From CAZTDD01 sp964612675 (GTDB taxonomy: Bacteria; Hinthialibacterota; Hinthialibacteria; Hinthialibacterales; JAKPRU01): a DNA stretch of 8,122 nucleotides. Both the position numbers and the translations under genes were made by a program. The stretch covers positions 1 to 8,122 of the forward strand of contig CAZTDD010000194.1 in the NCBI GenBank assembly GCA_964612675.1, written 5' to 3'. Within the stretch, counting starts at the first letter, position 1. Each line of letters starts with the position of its first letter. The notes beneath the pieces are model-generated. The model made no database searches. It worked only from the letters and a program-made list of their open reading frames with translations, and was not told the origin of the DNA. Positions 1-5,936 of this stretch are shown here, in pieces.

Positions 1-77
1 GGGGGAGATGAAGAGGAATCCGTCGGCGAAACTGGGGTATTCTCGTGATCACCGTAGGGATCAATGACGAATTTGGG

Positions 78-422
78 CTAAGAAGCGGTACGCAACACCT
101 CTTCCGTGCGGAGATCGCAGATCTCCTCGCTCACCTCAAGAAACTCCTGGCACAGTCTGGCGAACTCCTTCCGGTTCTCAATTTGTTCACGCACCTGTCC
201 CACCCGCTCGGCGGGAATATACTCGGTCGCTGTTTTTCCTTTGACCTCCCGGGTGTAGGAGTACTATGGACCATGTCCCCGGTTCCCTGGCTTCGTACAG
301 CGACAGCCGGGCTTTCCACATGGAATGTACCTTTCCGTCAAGGACCCCCGTCGCATGTCGCCCAGCGACACCATTTGCTCCAACAGTTGGTTTCTCCGCC
401 GTTCCAGGTCTGCGAGTGCCAT
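78..422 (-). pseudogene. DUF6788-like small protein gene interrupted by an in-frame amber codon
   Basis: The reading frame starts at the ATG at 422, which has a good Shine-Dalgarno (GAGGAGA) about 8 nt upstream. It runs 52 codons to a TAG at 264-266, then stays open in the same frame for 61 more codons to a second TAG at 78-80. The first part has a charged N-terminal helix, then CGKPGCRC (residues 35-42) and HGP (50-52). After the amber it resumes with YSYTREVKGKTATEYIP and a charged helical C-terminus. CGKPGCRC followed by HGPxYSY is what I recall for the DUF6788 family of about 100-120 residues. The amber falls where the family usually has a residue such as Tyr or Val, so one base change from a Tyr codon would explain it. 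Function is unknown; the cysteine cluster suggests metal or nucleic-acid binding (inference). Five intact genes here end in TAG, so genome-wide amber reassignment is unlikely. A nonsense mutation, a sequencing error or local readthrough all remain possible. Confidence 0.75.
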
Positions 423-445
423 GATTGCTTGTCTCCTCTCGTGCG

Positions 446-465
446 ATACAGTATTGCTACTGTAT
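446..465. promoter_or_regulatory. Perfect 8+4+8 palindrome upstream of the DUF6788-like gene
   Basis: The sequence ATACAGTATTGCTACTGTAT has two perfect 8-bp arms around a 4-nt spacer and lies 23-43 nt upstream of the ATG at 422, where a promoter or operator would be expected. Such a dyad could bind a dimeric repressor or form a small hairpin in the leader. The half-sites resemble LexA half-sites but are in the wrong order and spacing for a LexA box. The regulator is unknown. Confidence 0.4.
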
Positions 466-576
466 GATTCAACGCAAAAAAAGAGAAAAAGCAACACTAC
501 CCACATTTATGTCGCACACCCTAACTCAATGACATTGTTGTCTGCGTGATGATTTGTATCGATGGGAAACTTGGTC

Positions 577-1092
577 TCAGGTCTTGTGCCATTCGCGCAA
601 CGCCAATTCAAACAAATCCGATTTTTCGGGCCAGGTCATGGCGCAACGGAAATCGTCTTTGTTGTCCGGGTGGATAAGAAGACGCTCTTTCGTATAGATG
701 AACTGATTCCGGTCGGTACCCGCAAGTTCCCATTCCTGTCCAAGGACAACCGCGTCTTCAGGACACGCCTCCTCGCAGAAGCCGCAAAAGATGCAGCGGA
801 TCATGTCGATCTGGTAATGGCGCGCATAGCGCTCACCATGGGAAACCGGGTTGTCCGGCGGATTCTCCGCCGCCTCCAGATAAATCGCGTCGGTCGGACA
901 GACAACGCTGCATAGCCCGCAACCGACGCAACGTTCGAGACCGTCGGGATGACGCTGCAACTTGTGCACACCGCGAAACCGAGGAGACTGCGGACGCTTC
1001 TCGTCAGGGTAGTTGAATGTCGACGTTTTTCGAAACAAATGCCGGAAAGTGAGTCCCATTCCCTTGGCGACTTCAGTGATGGCATTCAACAT
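577..1092 (-). CDS. nuoI: NADH-quinone oxidoreductase subunit I (two [4Fe-4S] ferredoxin-type protein)
   Basis: This 171-residue protein carries two ferredoxin-type clusters: C55-C58-C61-C65 in ERCVGCGLCSVVCPTDAI and C100-C103-C106-C110 in RCIFCGFCEEACPEDAV. Between and after them are typical NuoI stretches (GERYARHYQIDM and RNQFIYTKERLL). In complex I this subunit holds clusters N6a and N6b in the peripheral arm and passes electrons towards the quinone-binding module. Its length fits the family. I chose the ATG at 1092 because GGGAGG stands 5 nt before it; an open frame continues upstream but overlaps the preceding gene and lacks family similarity. It is the last intact gene of the run, 79 nt after the FmdB-type gene. 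No other nuo gene is visible, although nuoI normally sits between nuoH and nuoJ. It may be part of a dispersed complex I or an independent electron carrier. The TGA stop is followed by about 150 nt without a gene. Confidence 0.9.
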   Translation of the reverse strand: MLNAITEVAKGMGLTFRHLFRKTSTFNYPDEKRPQSPRFRGVHKLQRHPDGLERCVGCGLCSVVCPTDAIYLEAAENPPDNPVSHGERYARHYQIDMIRCIFCGFCEEACPEDAVVLGQEWELAGTDRNQFIYTKERLLIHPDNKDDFRCAMTWPEKSDLFELALREWHKT

Positions 1093-1171
1093 GCCGTCCT
1101 CCCATTCTCTGCCCTTCGATTTCCTTCCGCGACTGCCCGTTCCTGGCCCTGTCACTGCTCTGAGGAAACAG

Positions 1172-1405
1172 CTACGCGCTGTACGGACACGATCCTCCGG
1201 GGCAAGACGAACCACATGACGGAAGATCGTTGCACACACCCGGATCGCAGGTTCGTTGAGCACCCGTGCTCGTTGCAAAAACCGATAACTGGCGTTCGGC
1301 CTTCGCATCCCCGCACGATGGACACACCGGACGGTCATCGTCCGAGAAAACTAGATCCTCAAAAAGCGTTCCGCAATTTGCACAAAGAAACTCATATAAA
1401 GGCAT
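1172..1405 (-). CDS. FmdB-family zinc-ribbon protein
   Basis: This 77-residue protein opens with MPLYEFLCANCG and continues with CPSCG, giving Cys pairs at 8/11 and 28/31 that should hold one zinc as a zinc ribbon. That start, the following Phe-Glu and the later 'SVFAT' segment match the FmdB regulatory-protein family (often annotated YP_ or FmdB zinc ribbon). The C-terminal half has five further cysteines (53, 58, 64, 68, 73) in a Gly/Ser/Cys/Pro-rich tail, common in this family. The family's exact role is not established; early members were linked to regulation of formamidase or amidase genes. The start at 1405 has a GGAG about 8 nt upstream. It lies 34 nt after rpsT and ends in TAG. Confidence 0.85.
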   Translation of the reverse strand: MPLYEFLCANCGTLFEDLVFSDDDRPVCPSCGDAKAERQLSVFATSTGAQRTCDPGVCNDLPSCGSSCPGGSCPYSA

Positions 1406-1439
1406 GATTCCACTCCAGCGTCGCCTCCAATAGCGAACC

Positions 1440-1712
1440 TCAGACGGAGGAGGTCGACGCCAATTTCTTGTTGACTGCTCGGGTCAAACGTGACTTTTTT
1501 CGAGCGGCCTTCTTCCAATGAATGGTATTTCTTTTCGCGGCGGAATCAATGACGGAGATCGCAGATCGCAAGGCGGTTTGCGTTTCCTCCGGCGACTCGG
1601 AATCGTAAACCTTCTTGGTAATGGTGTGAATCCGCTTCTTGAGACCTCGGTTGCGCATATAGCGCCACTTGTCCTGCTTGAGCCGTTTGGCAGTCTGTTT
1701 ATGACTAGGCAT
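1440..1712 (-). CDS. rpsT: 30S ribosomal protein S20
   Basis: This 90-residue, very basic protein begins MPSHKQTAKRLKQ and ends with the family's conserved C-terminal region (IHWKKAARKKSRL followed by AVNKKL). S20 is a primary 16S rRNA binding protein that contacts the 5' domain and helix 44 of the small subunit. Length matches the usual 85-95 residues. The ATG at 1712 was preferred over an upstream ATG at 1748 because S20 proteins start MPxHK, AGGAGA lies 9 nt before it, and the upstream ATG overlaps the end of rpsR. It follows rpsR by 32 nt. That place is usually taken by rplI (L9), so rpsT here is a departure from the common rpsF-ssb-rpsR-rplI order. Stop is TGA. Confidence 0.95.
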   Translation of the reverse strand: MPSHKQTAKRLKQDKWRYMRNRGLKKRIHTITKKVYDSESPEETQTALRSAISVIDSAAKRNTIHWKKAARKKSRLTRAVNKKLASTSSV

Positions 1713-1744
1713 GGGATATTTTCTCCTCTTTCTGTCCTGTCCTC

Positions 1745-2008
1745 TCAACGATGAGTATACGAGATCAAAGCCATGTACCGTGCTCGCTTGATCGCGGTCG
1801 TCAACATCCGCTGATGTTTCGCGGTGTTCCCCGTGATTCGACGCGGCATGATCTTACCGCGCTCGGTCACGAAATCGCGCAGCACACGGTAATTCTTATA
1901 GTCGATATACAGAGTCTTCTCTTCGGTGAATCGTGAAATCTTCCGACGTGGAAACCGGCGACGGCCTCGTCGTCTCGGCCCACCGGAGGGTCTGGAACCT
2001 CGTCTCAT
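1745..2008 (-). CDS. rpsR: 30S ribosomal protein S18
   Basis: This 87-residue basic protein has an Arg/Gly/Pro-rich N-terminus (residues 1-23) followed by the S18 core: IDYKNYRVLRDFVTERGKI, then PRRITG and AIKRARYMAL. S18 binds beside S6 on the platform of the 30S subunit, so its proximity to rpsF fits. There are no cysteines, so it is of the zinc-free type. The start at 2008 has AAGGA about 12 nt upstream, a long spacing. Length is a little above the typical 70-85 because of the N-terminal extension. It follows ssb by 62 nt and ends in TGA. Confidence 0.95.
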   Translation of the reverse strand: MRRGSRPSGGPRRRGRRRFPRRKISRFTEEKTLYIDYKNYRVLRDFVTERGKIMPRRITGNTAKHQRMLTTAIKRARYMALISYTHR

Positions 2009-2057
2009 GATATTGACTGTCCTTTCTTAGTCTTTCTGTCAAACTGGATCTCCCTCG

Positions 2058-2071
2058 GGCGGTGTTCCGCC
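2058..2071. other. Small GC hairpin overlapping the ssb stop codon
   Basis: GGCGG-TGTT-CCGCC is a perfect 5-bp stem with a 4-nt loop that covers the last base of the ssb TAG in the ssb-rpsR gap. No T-run follows on the minus strand, so it is not a standard terminator. It could act in RNA processing or slow ribosome readthrough; this is inference only. Confidence 0.3.
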
Positions 2072-2478
2072 TAGAAGGGGAGATCATCGTCTTCCGGCTC
2101 GTCGCCGGATGGAGGCGGAGCGTCGCTGTCATCAGGGGAAGGAGCGGAACCGCCTCCGTCCTGCTTACTTCCCAGGAATTCGACGTTGTCGGCGACCACT
2201 TCATACACTGTCCGGTTCTCGCCTTGTGAGGTCTGATATTTCCGCATCTGCAGGCTGCCGTCGATAGCAACTTGACGTCCTTTGCTGAGGTACTGTCCAC
2301 AGAGTTCGGCGGTTTTCCGCCAGGCGACGATGTTAATAAAATCGGTTTCTCGTTCACCTTGGGCATTTCGAAAACGGCGATCCACGGCCAGTCCGAAGTT
2401 CGTCACTGCCACACCGGAGCTAGTGTACTTAACCTCCGGATCGCGGGTCAGTCGGCCAACAAGCACAATTCGGTTCAT
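2071..2478 (-). CDS. ssb: Single-stranded DNA-binding protein
   Basis: This 135-residue protein begins MNRIVLVGRLTRDPEVKYT and continues with the OB-fold hallmarks VAVTNFGLAVDRRF, GERETDFINIVAWRKTAE, YLSKGRQVAIDG and VVADNVEFLG (to about residue 103). A Gly/Ser/Pro/Asp-rich linker and the acidic tip DDDLPF follow, which in other bacteria recruits replication and repair enzymes. It coats single-stranded DNA in replication, recombination and repair. It is shorter than E. coli SSB (178) because the linker is short. The ATG at 2478 has GGGAGGA 5-6 nt upstream; six more in-frame codons exist upstream but include the Shine-Dalgarno site. It sits between rpsF and rpsR, the classic arrangement, 29 nt after rpsF. 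It ends in TAG. Confidence 0.96.
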   Translation of the reverse strand: MNRIVLVGRLTRDPEVKYTSSGVAVTNFGLAVDRRFRNAQGERETDFINIVAWRKTAELCGQYLSKGRQVAIDGSLQMRKYQTSQGENRTVYEVVADNVEFLGSKQDGGGSAPSPDDSDAPPPSGDEPEDDDLPF

Positions 2479-2507
2479 GGTCTCCTCCCTTCGCACAAAA
2501 GCAGGCT

Positions 2508-3209
2508 TTATGGTGTGGAGGAAGACTCCCTTTCTTCTCCACCTTCAGAGACGGTGGACTCAGAAGTCCCTTCCTCCGGCTTCACTTCCTCCGGCTTCAC
2601 TTCCTCCGAAACCGGCTGCTCTTCAGTTTGCGTCTCCTGGGTCGTTGCCGGCTGTTCCACAGGGGGTGGCGTCTCGGTCGGCGGCGCTTCTGCAGGCGCA
2701 GGTCCCGCCGGTGCAGGTTCTGGAGCGGGCTGCGGTGTAGTCTGTGGAGCAGCAGGCTCCGCCGGTTTTTGCTCTTCAACCGGCTTGCCGGCTGGTGCAC
2801 TTGATGCCGCTTCGCTCTCTCTGGCCGCTTCAGCCTCCTTGGCCCGTTGCGCGGCAAGAGCTGCCGCCTCAGCGTCCCGCTTCTCCTGAAGCATCTTCGC
2901 CTTCGGTACACGAATCATCAGATACCTCAAAAGCGAGGCCTGCGTTCGTGTCCACGCTGAAAAGGCCGTCGGCACGGTAGTCGGAGCGGTAAACTCGAGA
3001 ACGTGATAGTAGCCTTCCTTACGCTTCTTGATCTCGTAAGCCAGCCGTCTCACGCCCCAAGGCTGGTCCTTGGTGATCTCGGCACCACCGGATTTCAACC
3101 GCTCCTGAATCGTCGCGTTCATTTTTTCGATGCCATCCTCGCCAAGCGCTGGATCGAGAATGTACATCATCTCATACAAAATCGGCTTTGTTTCCTTTTT
3201 CCTGGGCAT
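2508..3209 (-). CDS. rpsF: 30S ribosomal protein S6 with long Ala/Pro/Glu-rich C-terminal extension
   Basis: Residues about 8-104 form a normal S6 domain: YEMMYILDPAL near the start, then WGVRRLAYEIKKRKEGYYHV and LLRYLMIRVP. S6 pairs with S18 on the 30S platform. Typical S6 proteins have 95-140 residues; this one has 233. Residues 104-135 are a charged Ala/Glu/Arg stretch likely to be helical. Residues 136-233 are Pro/Ala/Glu/Thr-rich, low in complexity and net acidic, with a repeated EEVKP unit near 201-213. The tail is probably disordered. The frame is open without interruption from the S6 domain into the tail, with TAA just 29 nt before ssb, so the extension looks genuine. The start at 3209 has GGGAG about 7 nt upstream. 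Whether the tail is retained on the ribosome cannot be told. Confidence 0.93.
   Translation of the reverse strand: MPRKKETKPILYEMMYILDPALGEDGIEKMNATIQERLKSGGAEITKDQPWGVRRLAYEIKKRKEGYYHVLEFTAPTTVPTAFSAWTRTQASLLRYLMIRVPKAKMLQEKRDAEAAALAAQRAKEAEAARESEAASSAPAGKPVEEQKPAEPAAPQTTPQPAPEPAPAGPAPAEAPPTETPPPVEQPATTQETQTEEQPVSEEVKPEEVKPEEGTSESTVSEGGEERESSSTP
2571..2608. repeat. 15-bp tandem repeat (2.5 copies) within the rpsF tail
   Basis: The unit TTCCTCCGGCTTCAC occurs at 2571-2585 and identically at 2586-2600, followed by the partial copy TTCCTCCG at 2601-2608. It encodes the VKPEE unit repeated in the S6 tail. Fifteen bases is five codons, so copy-number change would lengthen or shorten the tail without breaking the frame. 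Exact identity of the two full copies suggests recent duplication by slippage. Confidence 0.85.
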
Positions 3210-3280
3210 ATACGCTCTCCCTTCGGTTTTTCGCCCGAGGCACGAGAGACCCGGACAGGGGATATTTACCGCAACGCTCG

Positions 3281-5326
3281 CTATCGGAGCAGCGGGGCAA
3301 TCACGAGAGAGATCACAGCCATCAACTTGATCAAGATGTTGATGGAAGGACCGACAGTGTCCTTCAACGGATCTCCTACGGTATCGCCGACAACGGCGGC
3401 CTTGTGGGTATCCGACCCTTTGCCGCCGAAATGTCCTTCTTCAATATATTTCTTCGCGTTATCCATCGCACCACCACTGTTGGCGCTCTGGATCCCGAGC
3501 ATGAGACCGCTCACCAGTGAGCCTACCAGAAGCCCGGCCAGGCATTCTTTTCCGAGGACAACGCCGACCAGGACCGGTACAACAATCGCTATCAACCCTG
3601 GGAATAGCATGCCTCGAATCGCCCCCTGGGTGCTGATATCGACACAACGCGCAGAATCCGGCTTCGCCGTGCCTTCCATGAGGCCGGGGATTTCTTTCAT
3701 CTGTCGCCGCACTTCCGCGATCATCTGATAGGCCGCGTAAGAAACGGCACGAAACAGTTTGGAAGAGAAGTAGAACGGAAGCATACCACCCAGCAACAGC
3801 CCGGCAAGGACTTTCGGTTGCAGCAGACTGGTCTGTCCGGGGTTCACGTCCGCGGACACAACATAAGCGGATAGAAGACCCAATGCCGCAAACGCGGCTG
3901 AACCGATCGCAAAGCCTTTCCCGATGGCGGCGGTGGTATTTCCTACTGCGTCCAGATTGTCGGTGATTTCGCGGACTTTCGGGTCCAGTCCAGCCATTTC
4001 CGAAATGCCACCCGCATTATCGGCGATGGGACCGTACGAATCCACAGTAACTACCATTCCGGTTGTGGCCAACATGCCCAATGCCGCCATCGCCACGCCG
4101 TAAAAACCGGCAAGATGATACGCAACAATGACGGCGAGTGCCAAAACGATCACTGGAATCGCGGTGCTTTCCATTCCGACGGCGATTCCTTCAGTGACTG
4201 TGATCGCAGGACCGCTTTGCGAATTTTCCGCCAGCTTCTGCACCGGCTTATATTTTCCAGATGTGAAGTACTCACTAATGAAACCGACGATCACACCGGA
4301 TAGAATACCGATGATCGTCGTCCAAAACGGTGCCATTTTCCCGTATTCCGCCCCCGAAACACCCGTCCAGGGATGGCCGACAAGTGCCACGACAACCGCA
4401 GTTCCCGCCACGGCAAGAATGGCACTAACGTAGGTTCCCCCGAGTAATGATCCTTGTGGATTCGACGATCCGAACTTTTTCACATAGAAAACACCGACCA
4501 CGGATGCGAGAATACCGACTCCGGCCACGAGAAACGGAATCGCCAAGAGACCACTGTCCGAGGAACTGCCGATCAACATCGGCGAGGCCGCAATCGCCAG
4601 ACTTGCGATAATCGCTTCAATATAAGACTCGAGGAGGTCGGCCCCCAGCCCAGCCACATCGCCCACGTTGTCGCCCACATTGTCGGCGATGACGGCGGGA
4701 TTCCGTGGATCGTCTTCCGGGATCCCGGCTTCCACTTTGCCGACCAAATCGGCCCCCATGTCTGCACCTTTGGTATAAATACCGCCACCACTGCGAGCGA
4801 AGAGTGCCATTAAGCTGGCTCCCATCGCGTACCCGTTAACAATCCACGGCTGCCCCCCCGCCAGGAAATACACGATCACCAATCCCAGCAACGCCAATCC
4901 AACGACAGACAGTCCCATCACCGCGCCACCGGAAACGGCTACCTCCAAAGCGCCTTTGAGACTGCCCGTGACCGCCCCTTGTGTCGTCCTGCAGTTGGCC
5001 TTCGTCGCGATGCTCATACCGATATAGCCCGCAGAGGCCGACACGGTAGCACCAAAGATAAAGGCCAGAGCGGTTTGCCAACCCAGCTGCACCTCCTTAT
5101 TCAGCAGAGGAACCAGACTGAATAGGACAGCGATAACGACAACAAATATCGCCACCCAGGTATACTCCCGTTTCAGGAAAGCCCGTGCGCCCTGCTGAAC
5201 AAGGTTCGAGATATCCTGCATTTGGGCGTTCCCCGGGTCTTTCGACAACACCTCTTTGGCGAGCACCCAAACCATAGCGAGAGCCACTATCGCGGATACG
5301 GCAGAAAAACCAAGTACCATGGTCAT
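3281..5326 (-). CDS. hppA: Membrane-bound ion-pumping pyrophosphatase, K+-dependent type
   Basis: This 681-residue polytopic membrane protein couples hydrolysis of pyrophosphate to ion pumping across the cytoplasmic membrane. Family landmarks are clear: GGIYTKGADMGADLVGKVEA (181-200), GIPEDDPRNP (201-210) and DNVGDNVGDVAG (215-226), which supply the Mg-pyrophosphate ligands. Further on are TVDSYGPIADNAGGI (427-441), the GNTTAAIGKG segment (462-470) and the C-terminal GDTVGDPLKDTVGPS (647-660). Ala at 466 with Gly at 469 is the potassium-dependent signature; potassium-independent enzymes have Lys at the first position. Whether it pumps sodium or protons depends on a Glu in the sixth helix region (ESYIEAI, about 233-239), which I cannot place without alignment. 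The length is normal for the bacterial family. The ATG at 5326 is favoured over M3 because GGAG lies about 10 nt upstream, overlapping the pth stop. It starts 6 nt after pth, ends in TAG, and precedes rpsF by 71 nt. Confidence 0.96.
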   Translation of the reverse strand: MTMVLGFSAVSAIVALAMVWVLAKEVLSKDPGNAQMQDISNLVQQGARAFLKREYTWVAIFVVVIAVLFSLVPLLNKEVQLGWQTALAFIFGATVSASAGYIGMSIATKANCRTTQGAVTGSLKGALEVAVSGGAVMGLSVVGLALLGLVIVYFLAGGQPWIVNGYAMGASLMALFARSGGGIYTKGADMGADLVGKVEAGIPEDDPRNPAVIADNVGDNVGDVAGLGADLLESYIEAIIASLAIAASPMLIGSSSDSGLLAIPFLVAGVGILASVVGVFYVKKFGSSNPQGSLLGGTYVSAILAVAGTAVVVALVGHPWTGVSGAEYGKMAPFWTTIIGILSGVIVGFISEYFTSGKYKPVQKLAENSQSGPAITVTEGIAVGMESTAIPVIVLALAVIVAYHLAGFYGVAMAALGMLATTGMVVTVDSYGPIADNAGGISEMAGLDPKVREITDNLDAVGNTTAAIGKGFAIGSAAFAALGLLSAYVVSADVNPGQTSLLQPKVLAGLLLGGMLPFYFSSKLFRAVSYAAYQMIAEVRRQMKEIPGLMEGTAKPDSARCVDISTQGAIRGMLFPGLIAIVVPVLVGVVLGKECLAGLLVGSLVSGLMLGIQSANSGGAMDNAKKYIEEGHFGGKGSDTHKAAVVGDTVGDPLKDTVGPSINILIKLMAVISLVIAPLLR

Positions 5327-5332
5327 GATGAT

Positions 5333-5914
5333 CTACTCCGATACGATTTGTACGTTGTTAAATTGATCCATCGCTCGCGTAATCCCGTCATCGACGATCG
5401 TCTGAGCGGCATCCGCAACGATAGATATGATTCTCTCCACGTGAGCCTGTTCCTGCTCGCTGAACGGCGACAATACGAAGTCCGCCCAGTCTGCCTCCGT
5501 CTCCGGTTGTCCGATTCCGATACGCAGCCGGGGTATATTCTCGGTCCCCACCGCGTCCAAAATCGAGGCCAGTCCGTTATGGCCGCCATCGGTTCCTTTT
5601 GTGCGAATCCGAACCCGACCGAACGGAAGATTCATGTCGTCGCAGATCACAACCGCTTCTTCCGCGTCTATCTCGTATCGATCCACCATTTCCGCCCACG
5701 CAAGGCCCGAGCGGTTCATATATCTCATCGGTTTCACCAGAAGAATCGGTTCAAGTTCGTCTCCGGTTTCGGCATATACACAATGCCTGCCTCGCTCGAA
5801 ATGGGGTTCCCCCCATCGCTTCGCCAACTCGTCCACTACCCGGAATCCTACATTGTGACGCGTGTCGTCGTACTCCTTGCCGGGATTACCAAGTCCAAAG
5901 ATCATCCAAATCAT
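5333..5914 (-). CDS. pth: Peptidyl-tRNA hydrolase
   Basis: This 193-residue protein cleaves the ester bond of peptidyl-tRNAs released from ribosomes, recycling tRNA. It opens MIWMIFGLGNPGKEY and carries all expected active-site residues: N10, catalytic H20 (DTRHNVGF), N67 in PMRYMNRSG, D92 in CDDMNLPFG and N113 in GGHNGL. These match E. coli N10, H20, N68, D93 and N114 at nearly identical positions, and total length is also standard (194 in E. coli). It follows rplY by 22 nt, the same order as ctc-spoVC in Bacillus subtilis. No clear Shine-Dalgarno precedes the start at 5914, nor the alternative M4 at 5905, so translation may be coupled to rplY. Its TAG stop is embedded in the ribosome-binding site of the next gene. 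Confidence 0.96.
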   Translation of the reverse strand: MIWMIFGLGNPGKEYDDTRHNVGFRVVDELAKRWGEPHFERGRHCVYAETGDELEPILLVKPMRYMNRSGLAWAEMVDRYEIDAEEAVVICDDMNLPFGRVRIRTKGTDGGHNGLASILDAVGTENIPRLRIGIGQPETEADWADFVLSPFSEQEQAHVERIISIVADAAQTIVDDGITRAMDQFNNVQIVSE

Positions 5915-5936
5915 ACGTAACAGGTCGGAAAGCGGA

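Noticed and set aside
1..77. Start of a further gene, possibly a transposase, on the minus strand beyond the interrupted gene
   Set aside because: Fewer than 26 codons are visible before the edge, in two open frames, with no recognisable motif; nothing can be supported.
264..266. Genome-wide reassignment of TAG to an amino acid
   Set aside because: TAG is the natural terminator of glmU, pth, hppA, ssb and the FmdB-type gene in this window.
446..465. LexA (SOS) box
   Set aside because: The half-sites are in the order ACAGTA then TACTGT with a 4-nt spacer, the reverse of the LexA arrangement.
420..506. Upstream extension of the DUF6788-like gene with a hydrophobic N-terminus
   Set aside because: The good Shine-Dalgarno lies before the ATG at 422, and the extension would run through the palindrome and the A/T-rich tract. 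It looks like chance open frame, not a signal peptide.
474..540. Possible intrinsic terminator after nuoI, from a T-rich tract on the minus strand with CAACA/TGTTG arms
   Set aside because: The stem is only about five clean pairs with a loop of nearly 40 nt and wobble or mismatched inner pairs, too weak to call.
2009..2070. Internal promoter ahead of rpsR starting from TTTGACAGA
   Set aside because: A TTGACA is present but no -10 hexamer lies at 16-18 nt; the nearest candidate is about 20 nt away.
3003..3728. Long open frame on the plus strand across the rpsF and hppA region, and similar ones at 2272-2889, 5222-5920, 5599-6288 and 6957-7727
   Set aside because: Each is antisense to a gene with clear family motifs, and none has recognisable protein motifs of its own.
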